From the NCBI GenBank assembly GCA_963812915.1, contig CAWEXB010000010.1:1-64000 (forward strand): 64,000 nucleotides of DNA. Reading direction: 5' to 3'. The position numbers were made by a program, and so were the translations under genes. The first letter of the stretch is position 1. The number at the start of each line of letters is the position of its first letter. The notes under the pieces are model-generated. The model was not told the origin of the DNA and ran no database searches. It saw only the letters and a program-made list of their open reading frames with translations. Source of the DNA: JACVRW01 sp963812915 (GTDB lineage: Bacteria; Actinomycetota; Thermoleophilia; Solirubrobacterales; Thermoleophilaceae). Of the stretch, positions 45,350 through 54,165 are shown piece by piece.

Positions 45350-46758
45350 GCGCGCACGTTTTCGCCGTGGACCTCGTCGTGGACGCCGACGGCACCGGCC
45401 AGCGAGACCGCAGGGTGCTCGACCAGTGCGCCTTCGACCTCGTAGGGGCTGATGTTGGAGCCGTCGTGCACGATCACCTGCTTCTTGCGGCCGAAGAACC
45501 AGAGGTAACCGTCCTCGTCTGCCCGGGCGAGATCGCCCGAGTCGAGCCAGCCCTCGATCACCACCTCCTCGGTCGCCTCGGGCGCCTCCCAATAGCCGAG
45601 CATGCGGCTGCGGGTGCGGATCCAGATCTTGCCCACATCTCCCCCCTCGATCGGCGCGCCCTCCTCATCTCGCAGGGCGATAGCGAAGCCATGGATCGGC
45701 GTCCCGATCGAGCCTTGCCTGATCTCGCCCGAGGGCGGATTCAGCGTCGCCAGCCCGACCTCGGTCATCCCGTATCCCTCGACGATCGGGAAACCCGCCG
45801 TCTGCGGCGAACTCGGTCAGCAGCTCGGTCGAGACCTTGTCGGCGCCGGCCCGGCACAGCCGCAGCGAGGAGAAGTCTCCGGGCCGCAGATCGTGGTCGT
45901 GAACGAGTGCCGACAGCGCCGCCGGGATCATCGCCAGGATCGTCGGCTGGTGCTCGCGCAGCAGCGGCAGCAACTCGTGGGCATCGGTGCTGCGCGCGAC
46001 CACGACCTTGCCGCCGACCGAAAGCGTCGCCAGGGCCCACAGAAAGGAGCCGATGTGGGACATCGAGGAGCCGGGCAGGAAGACGTCGGAGGCATCGAGC
46101 TCGAACGCGGCGGCGGCAGCGGCGAACATCCAGCGCAGGGTCTCGCGGGAATGGGTGACCCCCTTGGCCGGGCCGGTGCTCCCCGAGGTGAAGAAGATCA
46201 CGGCCGGCGCCTCAGGGTCGGGCGCTTCTCCGTGCGTGCGAGGGGCTCGGAGCCAAGCAGCGCGGCGAAGTCGTGGCGCCAACCACCATCGACGCCGGCC
46301 GGCTCCTCGTTGCCGGTCGGCAGCGGCTCCGCGTCGCGATAGGCGATCGTCCCCAGCTCCAGGCCGGCGGCAAGCTCGCTGGCGGCGACGTCCTCGGCCC
46401 GCTCGACATGAGCGAGGAGGACGCGGGCGCCGCTCACCTCCAGCGCGTGATCGATCTCGCGGGCCGTATAGCGGTAGTTCAGCGGCGTCGCGATCAGTCC
46501 CGCCCTGAAGCAGGCGAGGTAGTGCACGACGAGGTCGACCCGGTTCGGCATCAGGGACGCGACGCGATCGCCCGGCTCGAGCCCGAGTCCCCGGTAGCCA
46601 CCGGCCAGCGCGGCGCTCGCCCGGTCGAGCTCGCGCCAGCTGAGCGCGCGGTGGGCCGAAACGATCGCGACCTCGTCCGGGGCGGCATCGAGGCCGACCC
46701 GCAGCAGGTCATTCAGCGGCGCGGCAGGCGCTTCGAGCCGGGCACCCTCGAGCAGCAT
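45152..46758 (-). CDS. AMP-dependent synthetase/acyl-CoA ligase, frameshifted
   Basis: A class I adenylate-forming enzyme of about 535 residues reconstructed from several frames. N-terminal part 46758–46230: LSWRELDRASAALAGGYRGL and MPNRVDLVVHYLACFRAGLI. Next frame: the AMP-binding P-loop FFTSGSTGPAKGVTHS and SHIGSFLWALATLSVGG. Next frame: MTEVGLATLNPPSGE, WLDSGDLARADEDGYLWFFG and the hinge RKKQVIVHDGSNISPYEVE. The last frame has the C-terminal catalytic Lys region LNPTGKIDRVGLKRMAEDHL. Indels lie near 46230, 45800 and 45330. It would activate a carboxylic acid as acyl-AMP and acyl-CoA; substrate unknown. No neighbouring beta-oxidation genes were found. Confidence 0.72.
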
Positions 46759-47056
46759 TCGCTCGATCCTACGCGAGTACCGCCGTCTCTCTGAACAGCA
46801 CCTCCTTCAGCCCCGCAGGGCGAGCGAGGCGCTACTTCCCCCAAACGAGGATCTTTAGCCGTTCGCAGAATGACGGCGCGACAGACGTCGCGAGCCGCTG
46901 CTCCTTTCGCGTGCTTGCGGCACTCGCACGCTCGGCCGAAGCAGCGGGCAGCCCAGAGGGTTGGATTCCCATGCAAGCTGCACTCTCGGCGTTCGGGACC
47001 AGTGTCGCTCGCGTGCTGCGGAACCCGCCGCGCTCTGCGCCGGACGAGCACCTGCC

Positions 47057-47180
47057 TGCGCGACTACGGCCACCTCTTCGACGAACTCGACCCCTCCAAG
47101 CGGCAGCCGGCGGAGGCCGTGATCGCGGCTCCGCCCGGGCACGCCCGTACCTCTCTCCTACCTTTCGGCGGACGCGAACC
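47057..47180 (+). pseudogene. C-terminal relic of a tyrosine recombinase
   Basis: A short plus-strand stretch reads RDYGHLFDELDPSKRQPAEA then VIAA. Together with a following frame-shifted RARPYLSPTFRRTR-like stretch, this looks like the end of a phage-type integrase after its nucleophile Tyr. The remainder of the gap 46759–47210 shows no gene; its plus strand is Arg-rich in all frames and looks non-coding. Confidence 0.4.
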
Positions 47181-47210
47181 GGCGCGAAGCCGCTCGTAGA
47201 GCGGAAACCC

Positions 47211-47783
47211 CTACAGCGGGATCTCCCAGAGCGGGAACCAGCGCGCCACGTCCTCCTCGAACGGGAGCTCGGGGCCGACCTGGGCCTTGAGGCGCAGCTC
47301 GCGCTCGGAGTCGCGCGCCTTGTCGCCCGGCCCGGGGACGAACGGGTAGTAGGCGCCGCGCTTGAAGTTGTAGATGAAGTAGATCGGCCGGCCCTTTTCC
47401 TCGAAGGGGAAGACGGCGGCGAGCAGGCGGTCGCCGTACCCGCCTCCCTGCAGCTCGACCGAGACGGTGTTGAGCGAGACGACCAGGTCCTCGAAGTCGC
47501 TGTCGCGCAGGATCAGCCAGCGGTAGCCGAACTCGTCGTCGGAGGTCTCGACCTGGGTGCCGGTCTCCTCCGCGGTGCCCTTCACGAGCTCGTTGGTCTC
47601 TTCGACGATCTGCTCGAAGTCGGCGGTCGCGAGCGGCTGGAAGACGATCCCTGCCGCGTTCTTGTGCCTGAGCCCTAGTCCCGTGTCGAGGGTGACCTGC
47701 GCGGTGGTCATCGCGAACAGGCGGTCCGGCGCCGGTGTCTTCAGCTTACTCCTCGACCCGAACAGGGCGTCGAAGAATCCCAC
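47211..47783 (-). CDS. pspAB: PspA-associated protein PspAB
   Basis: A 190-residue actinobacterial PspAB-type protein. The start MGFFDALFGSRSKLKTPAPD and the later AVFPFEEKGRPIYFIYNFKR and YYPFVPGPGDKARDSEREL are characteristic. Its product is thought to work with the PspA membrane-stress response, although no pspA lies in this window. It starts 4 nt after the HtpX stop, so the two form an operon (htpX first). A fold with alternating strands and no membrane segment; role uncertain beyond the association. Confidence 0.8.
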   Translation of the reverse strand: MGFFDALFGSRSKLKTPAPDRLFAMTTAQVTLDTGLGLRHKNAAGIVFQPLATADFEQIVEETNELVKGTAEETGTQVETSDDEFGYRWLILRDSDFEDLVVSLNTVSVELQGGGYGDRLLAAVFPFEEKGRPIYFIYNFKRGAYYPFVPGPGDKARDSERELRLKAQVGPELPFEEDVARWFPLWEIPL

Positions 47784-47787
47784 GTGG

Positions 47788-48687
47788 CTAGGCGGCGGCG
47801 GGGCGCTGGAGCTGTGCCTCGAGCTGCTGCAGGCGCTCGATGCGCTTCTCCATCGGCGGGTGCGTCGAGAACAGGCTCTGGACCGCGCCCCTGACGCTCG
47901 TCGGGACGATGAAGAAGGCGTTCAGGCGCTCCGCCTGGCGCAGGTCCTGCGTCGGCACCCGCTGCATCGCGCCCGAGACCTTCACGAGGGCCGATGCGAG
48001 GGCGCTCGGACGCCCCGTGACGATCGCCGCGCCGCGGTCGGCCCCGAACTCGCGGTAGCGCGACAGGGCCAGCATCAGGAAGAAGGAAAGGATGTAGACG
48101 ACGAACGAGACCAGCAGCACGATCAGGATGCTCGGGTTCTCGTCGTCGCCGCCGCCCCCGAAGAAGAAGCCGAACTGCAGGATCACCGCGGCGATCGAGG
48201 CGAAGAAGCTCGCGATGGTCATGATCAGCACGTCGCGGTTCTTGACGTGCGCGAGCTCGTGCGCCATCACGCCTTCGAGCTCGCTCGGCGAGAGCGTGTT
48301 CATGATTCCTGTCGTGGCGCACACGGTCGCGCTCTTCTGCGAGCGGCCGGTCGCGAACGCGTTCGGCATCTGCGTGTCGGCCACCGCGATCTTCGGCTTC
48401 GGTAGATCGGCCTGGATGCAGAGCCGCTCGATCATCGCGTGAAGGCCGGGCGCCTCCTCGGGCGAGACCTCCTTGGCACCCATCGCAGCCAGCGCCAGCC
48501 TGTCCGAGAAGAACAGCTGGGCAAAGCTGAGCGCCCCAATGATCACGACTATGGGAATCAGGCCGGTGCCGGCCGCCAGAAGGGCCCCCACAAGGGCCAC
48601 GTAGAGGAGGCCCAGCAGGAACAGGGTGAACACCACCCGTACCTGAAGGCCGGTATCTCGGGGAAAGACGGCGCGTTGGCGTGCCAT
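47788..48687 (-). CDS. htpX: Zinc metalloprotease HtpX
   Basis: A 299-residue M48-family membrane protease that degrades misfolded membrane proteins. Two N-terminal transmembrane helices (about 18–38 and 42–62) precede the catalytic motif HELAHVKNRD (about residue 134, HExxH). Two more helices follow (SFFASIAAVILQFGFFF; ILIVLLVSFVVYILSFFLML), then REFGADRGAAIVTG with the third zinc ligand Glu. The ATG at 48687 (MARQRAVFPRD) gives the usual length; the longer open frame to 48921 has no family match. It is divergent from the riboswitch/M23 gene and followed by pspAB, an arrangement typical of actinobacteria. Confidence 0.9.
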   Translation of the reverse strand: MARQRAVFPRDTGLQVRVVFTLFLLGLLYVALVGALLAAGTGLIPIVVIIGALSFAQLFFSDRLALAAMGAKEVSPEEAPGLHAMIERLCIQADLPKPKIAVADTQMPNAFATGRSQKSATVCATTGIMNTLSPSELEGVMAHELAHVKNRDVLIMTIASFFASIAAVILQFGFFFGGGGDDENPSILIVLLVSFVVYILSFFLMLALSRYREFGADRGAAIVTGRPSALASALVKVSGAMQRVPTQDLRQAERLNAFFIVPTSVRGAVQSLFSTHPPMEKRIERLQQLEAQLQRPAAA

Positions 48688-48762
48688 GACAAGAAGATTA
48701 GTGATTACCGCAAGTGATCTTGCAGGGCGAGGATAAGCGCTTCGCGCGCCGACGGCCAGTGC

Positions 48763-48768
48763 TACAGT
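48763..48768 (+). promoter_or_regulatory. Probable -10 element of the riboswitch transcript
   Basis: TACAGT lies 14 nt before the start of the conserved riboswitch core, placing transcription start near 48775. No clear -35 is seen. Confidence 0.4.
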
Positions 48769-48781
48769 GCCCGCGTCCAAG

Positions 48782-48910
48782 GCGCTGAATTTCCCTGGAT
48801 AACCAGGGGAAACGGGGGAACCACAGGCATGTCGGCCGGGGGTGAATCGCCGCCTCGAGCGCGGTGCAGCGGCGCGCGTCGCGAGCCCGGCAGCTAACCC
48901 CGTACAGCGC
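48782..48910 (+). ncRNA. c-di-AMP riboswitch (ydaO-yuaA class)
   Basis: Conserved blocks in order: GCGCTGAATTTCCC, GGATAACCAGGGGAAACGG, GGGGAACCACAGGC, GGGGGTGAATCGCC, GAGCCCGGCAGCTAACCCCG and TACAGCGC. These match the ydaO-yuaA consensus, including the GGTGAATC and CAGCTAACC elements. It lies directly upstream of a secreted M23 peptidase, the classic actinobacterial target. Binding of cyclic di-AMP normally turns such genes off. It ends about 20 nt before the start codon. Confidence 0.9.
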
Positions 48911-48930
48911 AAGACAGGCACCGAATCGAG

Positions 48931-50089
48931 ATGAAGAAGAGCTTCTGGGTCCTCATGACCCTTGCGCTGGCGGCGTACTTCGCGCTGCCGCTGCCGGGTA
49001 AGTCCGCGCCGCCCCTGTCACAGCGGATCGAGAAGAAGCGCGCGGCAATCGAGAAGGTGACGCAGAGGGAGGGCGTGCTCACCACCACGATCCAGCGCTT
49101 CAGCACGAGGATCGAGAGCCTGCAGGGCGAAATCGGCGCGACCCGGCAGCGGCTCCGGCGTGCCCAGGACAGCCTCGATCGCCAGCAGGCGGAGCTGCTC
49201 GAGGTGCGGAACCGCCTGGAGGAGGCGCGCGACCGGCTCGAGCGAGCTGCGCCGCGAGCTCGCCACTGCGCGCGAGGTGCTCGCTGCCCGACTCGTCGAG
49301 ATCTACAAGGCGGACGCGCCCGACGCCCTCACCGTGGTGCTCGAGGCCGACGGCTTCGGCGATCTGCTCGAGCGCGCCGAGTTCCTCGACCGCATCTCGG
49401 AGCAGGATCGCGAGATCACCGACCGTGTGCGGAGGCTTCGAGATCGCGCGCACGACCAGGCCGTGGAGCTGGCCGACCTCGAGGAGCGCGAGCAGTTGGC
49501 CGCGGAGGAGCTCCTGCGCCAGCGCAACGTGATCGGGCAGGCCGAGGCGCAGCTCTTGTCGTCGCGCGACGAGCTGGCGGCCGCCCGCGCGGACAGGCGC
49601 GCGGTGCTGTCGCAGGTGCGCGAAACCCGGTCGGCGCTCGAGGGCGACCTCAGGGCGCTCGAGGCCGAGCAGGCGCGCGTGCAGGCCGCGCTCCAGGGCG
49701 CGGTGGGCCCGGTCAAGCAGGGCAGCGGGGCGTTCGTCTGGCCGGTGAACGGTCCGGTCGTTTCGCCATTCGGCATGCGCTGGGGTCGCCTGCACGCGGG
49801 CGTGGACATCGCCGTACCCGCCGGAACCGCCATCCGCGCCGCCGACTCGGGGCGCGTCGTGCTGATGGGCTGGGTCGGCGGCTACGGCAACTACACCTGC
49901 ATCCAGCACACCGGGAGTCTGTCGAGCTGCTACGCGCACCAGTCGAGCTTCTCCACCTCGAACGGCGCTTCGGTCAGCCAAGGGCAGGTGATCGGCTCCG
50001 TGGGCTGCACGGGCCACTGCTTCGGCGACCATCTCCACTTCGAGACGCGCGTCAATGGATCGCCCGTCGATCCGATGGGCTATCTGTAA
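48931..50089 (+). CDS. Coiled-coil M23 peptidase (peptidoglycan hydrolase), one frameshift
   Basis: About 385 residues. A signal peptide or anchor (FWVLMTLALAAYFALPLPGK) is followed by a long coiled coil (about 30–215). The frame breaks near 49240, after EARDRLE, and continues in the next frame with ELRRELATAREVLAARLVEI. The C-terminal LytM/M23 domain has HAGVDIAVPAGT (first zinc ligands) and HLHFETRVNGS (HxH). Such proteins cut peptide cross-links, or activate amidases as EnvC does, during growth or division. Expression is controlled by the c-di-AMP riboswitch just upstream. The stop lies 7 nt before the YibE/F start. Confidence 0.85.
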
Positions 50090-50096
50090 TGGAGTG

Positions 50097-51254
50097 ATGC
50101 GCCTCTTCACCGCGGTCGCGGCGGTGCTCGCCGTCGCGACCGTCGTCGGCCTGGTGGTGCTGTGGCCGGGAAACGTCGAGACCCCACTGGCCGAGGCCTT
50201 CGCGGTCGATACCCAGAGGGCGGAGGTGGAAAGGGTGGAGGAAAGGCTCTGCCCGAACTTCACGGAGCAGACGTGCCAGATCGTCACCGTCCGCGTCGAG
50301 AGCGGTCCCGACGCCGGCGAGGACGCCCGGCTCCAGCTCAGCGCCGGCGGCCTGGACCCCGACCTCGATCCGGGCGACGAGATCCGCGTCGCCAAGACGC
50401 CGGAGCCCCGGCCCGGCACCGAGGCGGTGACGGGCACCGGCTACACCTTCAACGACTTCGAGCGCCGCGGGCCGATGTTGCTGCTCGCGGGGATCTTCGT
50501 CGCGATCGTGCTGCTCTTCGCGCGCCTGCGCGGCGCCCTGTCGCTGCTTGGGCTGGCGTTAAGCATCGCCATCGTCCTGCTGTTCGTCGTACCGGCGATC
50601 CTGGACGGCAAGTCGCCGCTCGCCGTGGCTGTGGTCGGCTCGCTGGCAGTCGCGCTCATCACGATTCCGCTCGCCCACGGCCGAGGTCCCAAGAGCCTTT
50701 CGGCGCTGCTCGGCACCGCGGCGAGCCTCCTGCTCACTGCGGGGCTGGCCGTGCTGTTCACGGAGCTCACGCACCTCACCGGGCTCTCGAGCGAGGAGGC
50801 GGCCTTCCTCCAGCTCGGCCAGGCCGACCTGTCGCTCGACGGTCTACTCCTGGCGGGCATTGTGATCGGCGCGCTGGGGGTGTTGGACGACGTGACAATC
50901 AGCCAGGCCTCGACGGTTCTGGCCCTCCGCCACGCAAACCCGTCGCTCGGGTTCCGTGAGCTCTTCGGGCGCGCGCTCCAGGTCGGGCGCGACCACGTGA
51001 GCGCGACGGTGAACACTCTCGTGCTCGTGTACGTGGGCGCCTCCCTGCCGATCCTCCTGCTCTTCAGCGCGACCGACCTCGGCGTGGGCGACGCCGTGAA
51101 CTTCGAGATCGTCGCGAAGGAGATCGTCGCGACGCTCGTGGGCTCGATAGGGCTGATCGCCGCGGTGCCGATCACCACCGCCCTCGCCGCCACCCTCGCA
51201 CTGGGGGAGGCGCCGGAGGCGCTAACGGGGATCGAAGACGTGCACGTCCATTAA
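50097..51254 (+). CDS. YibE/F family membrane protein
   Basis: A 385-residue membrane protein. An N-terminal anchor helix (about 4–21) is followed by an extracytoplasmic domain with Cys pairs (CPNFTEQTCQIVTV) and a seven- to eight-helix domain. The family signature SLLGLALSIAIVLLFVVPAI and VLDDVTISQASTVLALRHAN are present. I chose the ATG at 50097; the open frame extends upstream into the M23 gene. It lies 7 nt after that gene, so both are probably under c-di-AMP control. YibE/F proteins are sometimes annotated as efflux proteins, but no activity is established. The stop overlaps the convergent subtilase gene by 4 nt. Confidence 0.82.
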   Translation: MRLFTAVAAVLAVATVVGLVVLWPGNVETPLAEAFAVDTQRAEVERVEERLCPNFTEQTCQIVTVRVESGPDAGEDARLQLSAGGLDPDLDPGDEIRVAKTPEPRPGTEAVTGTGYTFNDFERRGPMLLLAGIFVAIVLLFARLRGALSLLGLALSIAIVLLFVVPAILDGKSPLAVAVVGSLAVALITIPLAHGRGPKSLSALLGTAASLLLTAGLAVLFTELTHLTGLSSEEAAFLQLGQADLSLDGLLLAGIVIGALGVLDDVTISQASTVLALRHANPSLGFRELFGRALQVGRDHVSATVNTLVLVYVGASLPILLLFSATDLGVGDAVNFEIVAKEIVATLVGSIGLIAAVPITTALAATLALGEAPEALTGIEDVHVH

Positions 51255-52969
51255 CGCGCCTGGAACCGTCCCAGGCGCTTGATGCCGCAGTTGCCGTTGC
51301 CGTCGCAGACGGTCGCGACCACGACGTTCGCCTGAGCGCCGCGGATGCGGATCGTCCTGCTGAACGGCCGGCGGCGCTGACGCACCGCCGTGGCGAAGTT
51401 GCGGCCGCCGTCCCGCGAGACCAGGAGGCCGTATGTCACCCCGCCCGCGAGCTCGCGCCCCGATTCCGTCCGGTCCCTCGAGCCACGGACCCGAACGGCG
51501 ATCAGGTCGTCGCGGCGACGCGCCCTCGCGTGCCCGCGCGGGGCGCTCACGTCGTAGGTGCGTGCGAGGGCGGTGGCGGCCGATCCGTCGGCGATCCCGG
51601 CGCCCGTGAACTCGTTCCAGCCGGTCCCCACCGTCTGGTCCGCCGAGCGGACCATCACGTCCGCAACCTGCTCGGACGCGAGGCGCGGCTCGACCTGCCA
51701 GGCGAGTGCGGCCACCCCGGCGGCGATCGGGGCCGCAAAGCTCGTGCCCTCGCCGTAGGCGTACCGCGCGCCGCCGTGCGCGAACGTTCTCGAGCAGGTG
51801 ATGCGGCGGTTGTCCCATTCGTTCAGGCCGGCGGGAAGCGTCGAGAAGACACCGTACTCGCAGCCCGCCGGGCCGGCGCCGGGGGCGGCGAGGCTGACGT
51901 AGTCGTTGTGGGTCGAGAAGGTGCCGAAGGTGCCATCCGGTCTGGTCGCGGAGACGGACAGGCCGATGCCACGACCGCCGCGGTCGCCGCCGACCGCGGC
52001 GGCGGGAAACTCGAGCGGGTTCCCGTTGAGACCGTTGTTGCCGGAGGCGGCGACCGGAAGCACGTCGTTGATGAAGGCGCCCTCGAGTGCCCGGGCTTGG
52101 CTCTGCCCGAGGTCGCCACCCGCCAGGCTCAGATTCAGCACATCGGCGCCCCGCCCGACCGAGAACTCCATCCCGCGGATGAGGTCGGCGACGGTGAAGC
52201 GGCCGTCGGTCGAGCTGCGCACGGCGATCACCCTGGTGTTGCCGGCCACGCCCTTGCCGCCGACGCCGTTCCCGTCCACGGCGGCAATCAGCCCGGTCAC
52301 GAACGTCCCATGGCCGACGAAGTCGGTCACGTCCGCTCCCCCGCTTGCGGTGTCGAAGGTGCGCGCGATCCGCCCGGCGAATTCGGGGTGGGTCACGTCC
52401 AGCCCGGTGTCGATCACGGCGATCGTGCGGGCGGACCCTCCGCCGGCGGCAACGAGCGCCTCGCCCGCGCGGACGCCGTCGTAGGCCCAGGTGAACTTCA
52501 CGCCGGTCTCATAGTCCACCACGTCGAAGGGGTCGGCGGTCACCCGCAGCTGCCGATCGCGTTCGATGTAGGCAACCCGAGGATCGTTCGACAACCGGGC
52601 CACGAGCGCCGACCCGGAGGGCACGACGGCGGCCACCACGCCGATCGCATCGAAGACCTCGGGCTCGGCGCCGAGCCGCCGCAGTACGCCCGCCAGGCCG
52701 GCGACCCCGCGATGAGATCGAGCACCAACGAGCACACGCTCGGCGTCGCCGTTGCGGGCGATCGAGCCGAGCTCGCGCGACGCGGACGCCGCCGAGGCGG
52801 GGGGCCGGTTCGGAAGTGGAAGCGGGACCACGCCGGCGGCCGCTGCGCTCGCCTCGTGACGCAGGACTTCACGCAGTGCGATGCGATCGGGGAGATCCCG
52901 GGACGCGTGCGCAGGCGCTGCCAGAAGCGGCGCCGCACAGAGGATTGTCGCCAGCACCGCTCTCCGCAC
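51251..52969 (-). CDS. Secreted subtilisin-like serine protease (S8)
   Basis: A 572-residue intact protein. A signal peptide (LATILCAAPLLAAPAHA) is followed by a propeptide of about 130 residues and the S8 catalytic domain. The triad is Asp in AVIDTGLDVTHPEF, His in VGHGTFVTGLIAAVDG and Ser in GEGTSFAAPIAAGVAAL; the oxyanion Asn is in AASGNNGLNG. The C-terminal region (about 470–572) is a small beta domain with a Cys pair (VCDGNGNCGI). It is a secreted housekeeping or nutritional protease. It is divergent from lgt with a 46-nt gap between starts and convergent with the YibE/F gene. Confidence 0.9.
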   Translation of the reverse strand: MRRAVLATILCAAPLLAAPAHASRDLPDRIALREVLRHEASAAAAGVVPLPLPNRPPASAASASRELGSIARNGDAERVLVGARSHRGVAGLAGVLRRLGAEPEVFDAIGVVAAVVPSGSALVARLSNDPRVAYIERDRQLRVTADPFDVVDYETGVKFTWAYDGVRAGEALVAAGGGSARTIAVIDTGLDVTHPEFAGRIARTFDTASGGADVTDFVGHGTFVTGLIAAVDGNGVGGKGVAGNTRVIAVRSSTDGRFTVADLIRGMEFSVGRGADVLNLSLAGGDLGQSQARALEGAFINDVLPVAASGNNGLNGNPLEFPAAAVGGDRGGRGIGLSVSATRPDGTFGTFSTHNDYVSLAAPGAGPAGCEYGVFSTLPAGLNEWDNRRITCSRTFAHGGARYAYGEGTSFAAPIAAGVAALAWQVEPRLASEQVADVMVRSADQTVGTGWNEFTGAGIADGSAATALARTYDVSAPRGHARARRRDDLIAVRVRGSRDRTESGRELAGGVTYGLLVSRDGGRNFATAVRQRRRPFSRTIRIRGAQANVVVATVCDGNGNCGIKRLGRFQAR

Positions 52970-53015
52970 TGAGGCAGATCGTAGGGGACCGGCTGCCAGC
53001 TAGCCTGCGTCCCCG

Positions 53016-53768
53016 GTGCAGCCGGAGATCCACATCGGGCCGCTCGACCTCCAGACGTTCGGGATCTGCTTCGCGCTCGGCTTCCTCGCCGCCGGCGCGG
53101 TCGTGGGCCGTCGCCTCCGCGAGCTCGGGAAGCCCGCCGACTGGTCGTACGAGATCGTCTTCGCCGCGCTCATCGGAGGGCTCGTCGGCGCCCGGCTCAA
53201 CTACATCGTCGAGAACTGGGACGAGGTCTCGGGCGACCTGTTCGGGAATGTCTTCTCGGGCACGGGCCTGGTCTGGTTCGGAGGAGCGATTGGGGGAGCG
53301 CTCGGAGTGATCCTCTGGGCGCGTTGGCGCGGCTGGCTGACGGCCCAGATGCTCGACACCACCTCGATTGCGCTGGCGCTCGGCTACGCGATCGGGCGCG
53401 TCGGGTGCCAGCTGTCGGGCGACGGCGACTACGGCACCGCCTCCGATCTCCCCTGGGCGATGGCCTACCCGGAGGGCACGGTGCCCACGACCGAGGAAGT
53501 GCACCCGACTCCGGTGTATGAGACCGTCGCGATCGGCACCGTCGCGTTCGTGCTCTGGCACCTCCGCGATCGCTTCGCGCCCGGCGTGGTGTTCGGCCTC
53601 TACCTGGTTCTCGCCGGCACCGAGCGCCTGCTCGTGGAGATCATCCGTCGCAACGACTCCGTAGTCGCCGGACTCACGCTCGCGCAGCTCGTGAGCCTGG
53701 CGATGATGGCGCTCGGCGCGGCCGTCCTATGGTCGCGGCGGAACGTGCCGCGGACGGCGACCGCGTAG
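53016..53768 (+). CDS. lgt: Prolipoprotein diacylglyceryl transferase
   Basis: A 250-residue seven-helix membrane enzyme that attaches diacylglycerol to the lipobox Cys of prolipoproteins. The family signature appears as GRVGCQLSGDGDYGTASDLP (about residues 128–147), near the usual essential Arg and Gly. The N-terminal IGPLDLQTFGICFALGFLAA and RLLVEIIRRND further support Lgt. The GTG start at 53016 is chosen because the first helix then has normal length. It is followed by a VOC gene after 34 nt. No frameshift. Confidence 0.9.
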   Translation: MQPEIHIGPLDLQTFGICFALGFLAAGAVVGRRLRELGKPADWSYEIVFAALIGGLVGARLNYIVENWDEVSGDLFGNVFSGTGLVWFGGAIGGALGVILWARWRGWLTAQMLDTTSIALALGYAIGRVGCQLSGDGDYGTASDLPWAMAYPEGTVPTTEEVHPTPVYETVAIGTVAFVLWHLRDRFAPGVVFGLYLVLAGTERLLVEIIRRNDSVVAGLTLAQLVSLAMMALGAAVLWSRRNVPRTATA

Positions 53769-53802
53769 CGTCTCGCAACACAACGAGGACAAAGGAGGCC
53801 GA

Positions 53803-54165
53803 ATGGCGGGCGAGCTGTCGTTCTTCGAGCTGGGCGTGGAGGACGTCGAGCGCGGGCGCGCGTTCTACGAGGGGTTGTTCGGCTGGGATTTCGCGGGCGG
53901 ACCCTCGGGCCAGGGATTCACGATCACGACGCCCACGGTCCCGGGCGGGATGCACGGCGGCGACCGGGGCGCCGCGCCGTTGGTGTTCTTCGCGGTGGAC
54001 GACATGGAAGCCGCCCTGGCGCGCGTGCGCGACCTCGGCGGAGTCGTCGAGGAGATGGACGTCGAGGGCGACGAGGAGTCGGTCGCCCGCTTCGGCCGCT
54101 TCAGGCTGTGCCGCGACGACCAGGACTCGCCGTTCGGCCTGCACCAACCGCCGGCCGCCCGCTGA
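53803..54165 (+). CDS. VOC family protein
   Basis: A 120-residue glyoxalase-fold protein: ELSFFELGVEDVERGRAFYE then GLFGWDF at the N-terminus, a second half-domain with PLVFFAVDDMEAALARVRDL, and FGRFRLCRDDQDSPFGLHQP at the end. AAGGAGG lies about 7 nt upstream of the ATG. The glyoxalase metal ligands cannot be assigned with confidence. Its 3' end overlaps by 65 nt the 3' end of the convergent ABC permease gene, which is unusual but acceptable for high-GC genomes. Function unknown. Confidence 0.78.
   Translation: MAGELSFFELGVEDVERGRAFYEGLFGWDFAGGPSGQGFTITTPTVPGGMHGGDRGAAPLVFFAVDDMEAALARVRDLGGVVEEMDVEGDEESVARFGRFRLCRDDQDSPFGLHQPPAAR

Noticed and set aside
46713..47051. Minus-strand frame containing a VILRTAKDPRLGE stretch
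   Set aside because: No start or domain; such stretches look like non-coding repeats in intergenic DNA. Could be a dispersed repeat but only one copy is seen here.
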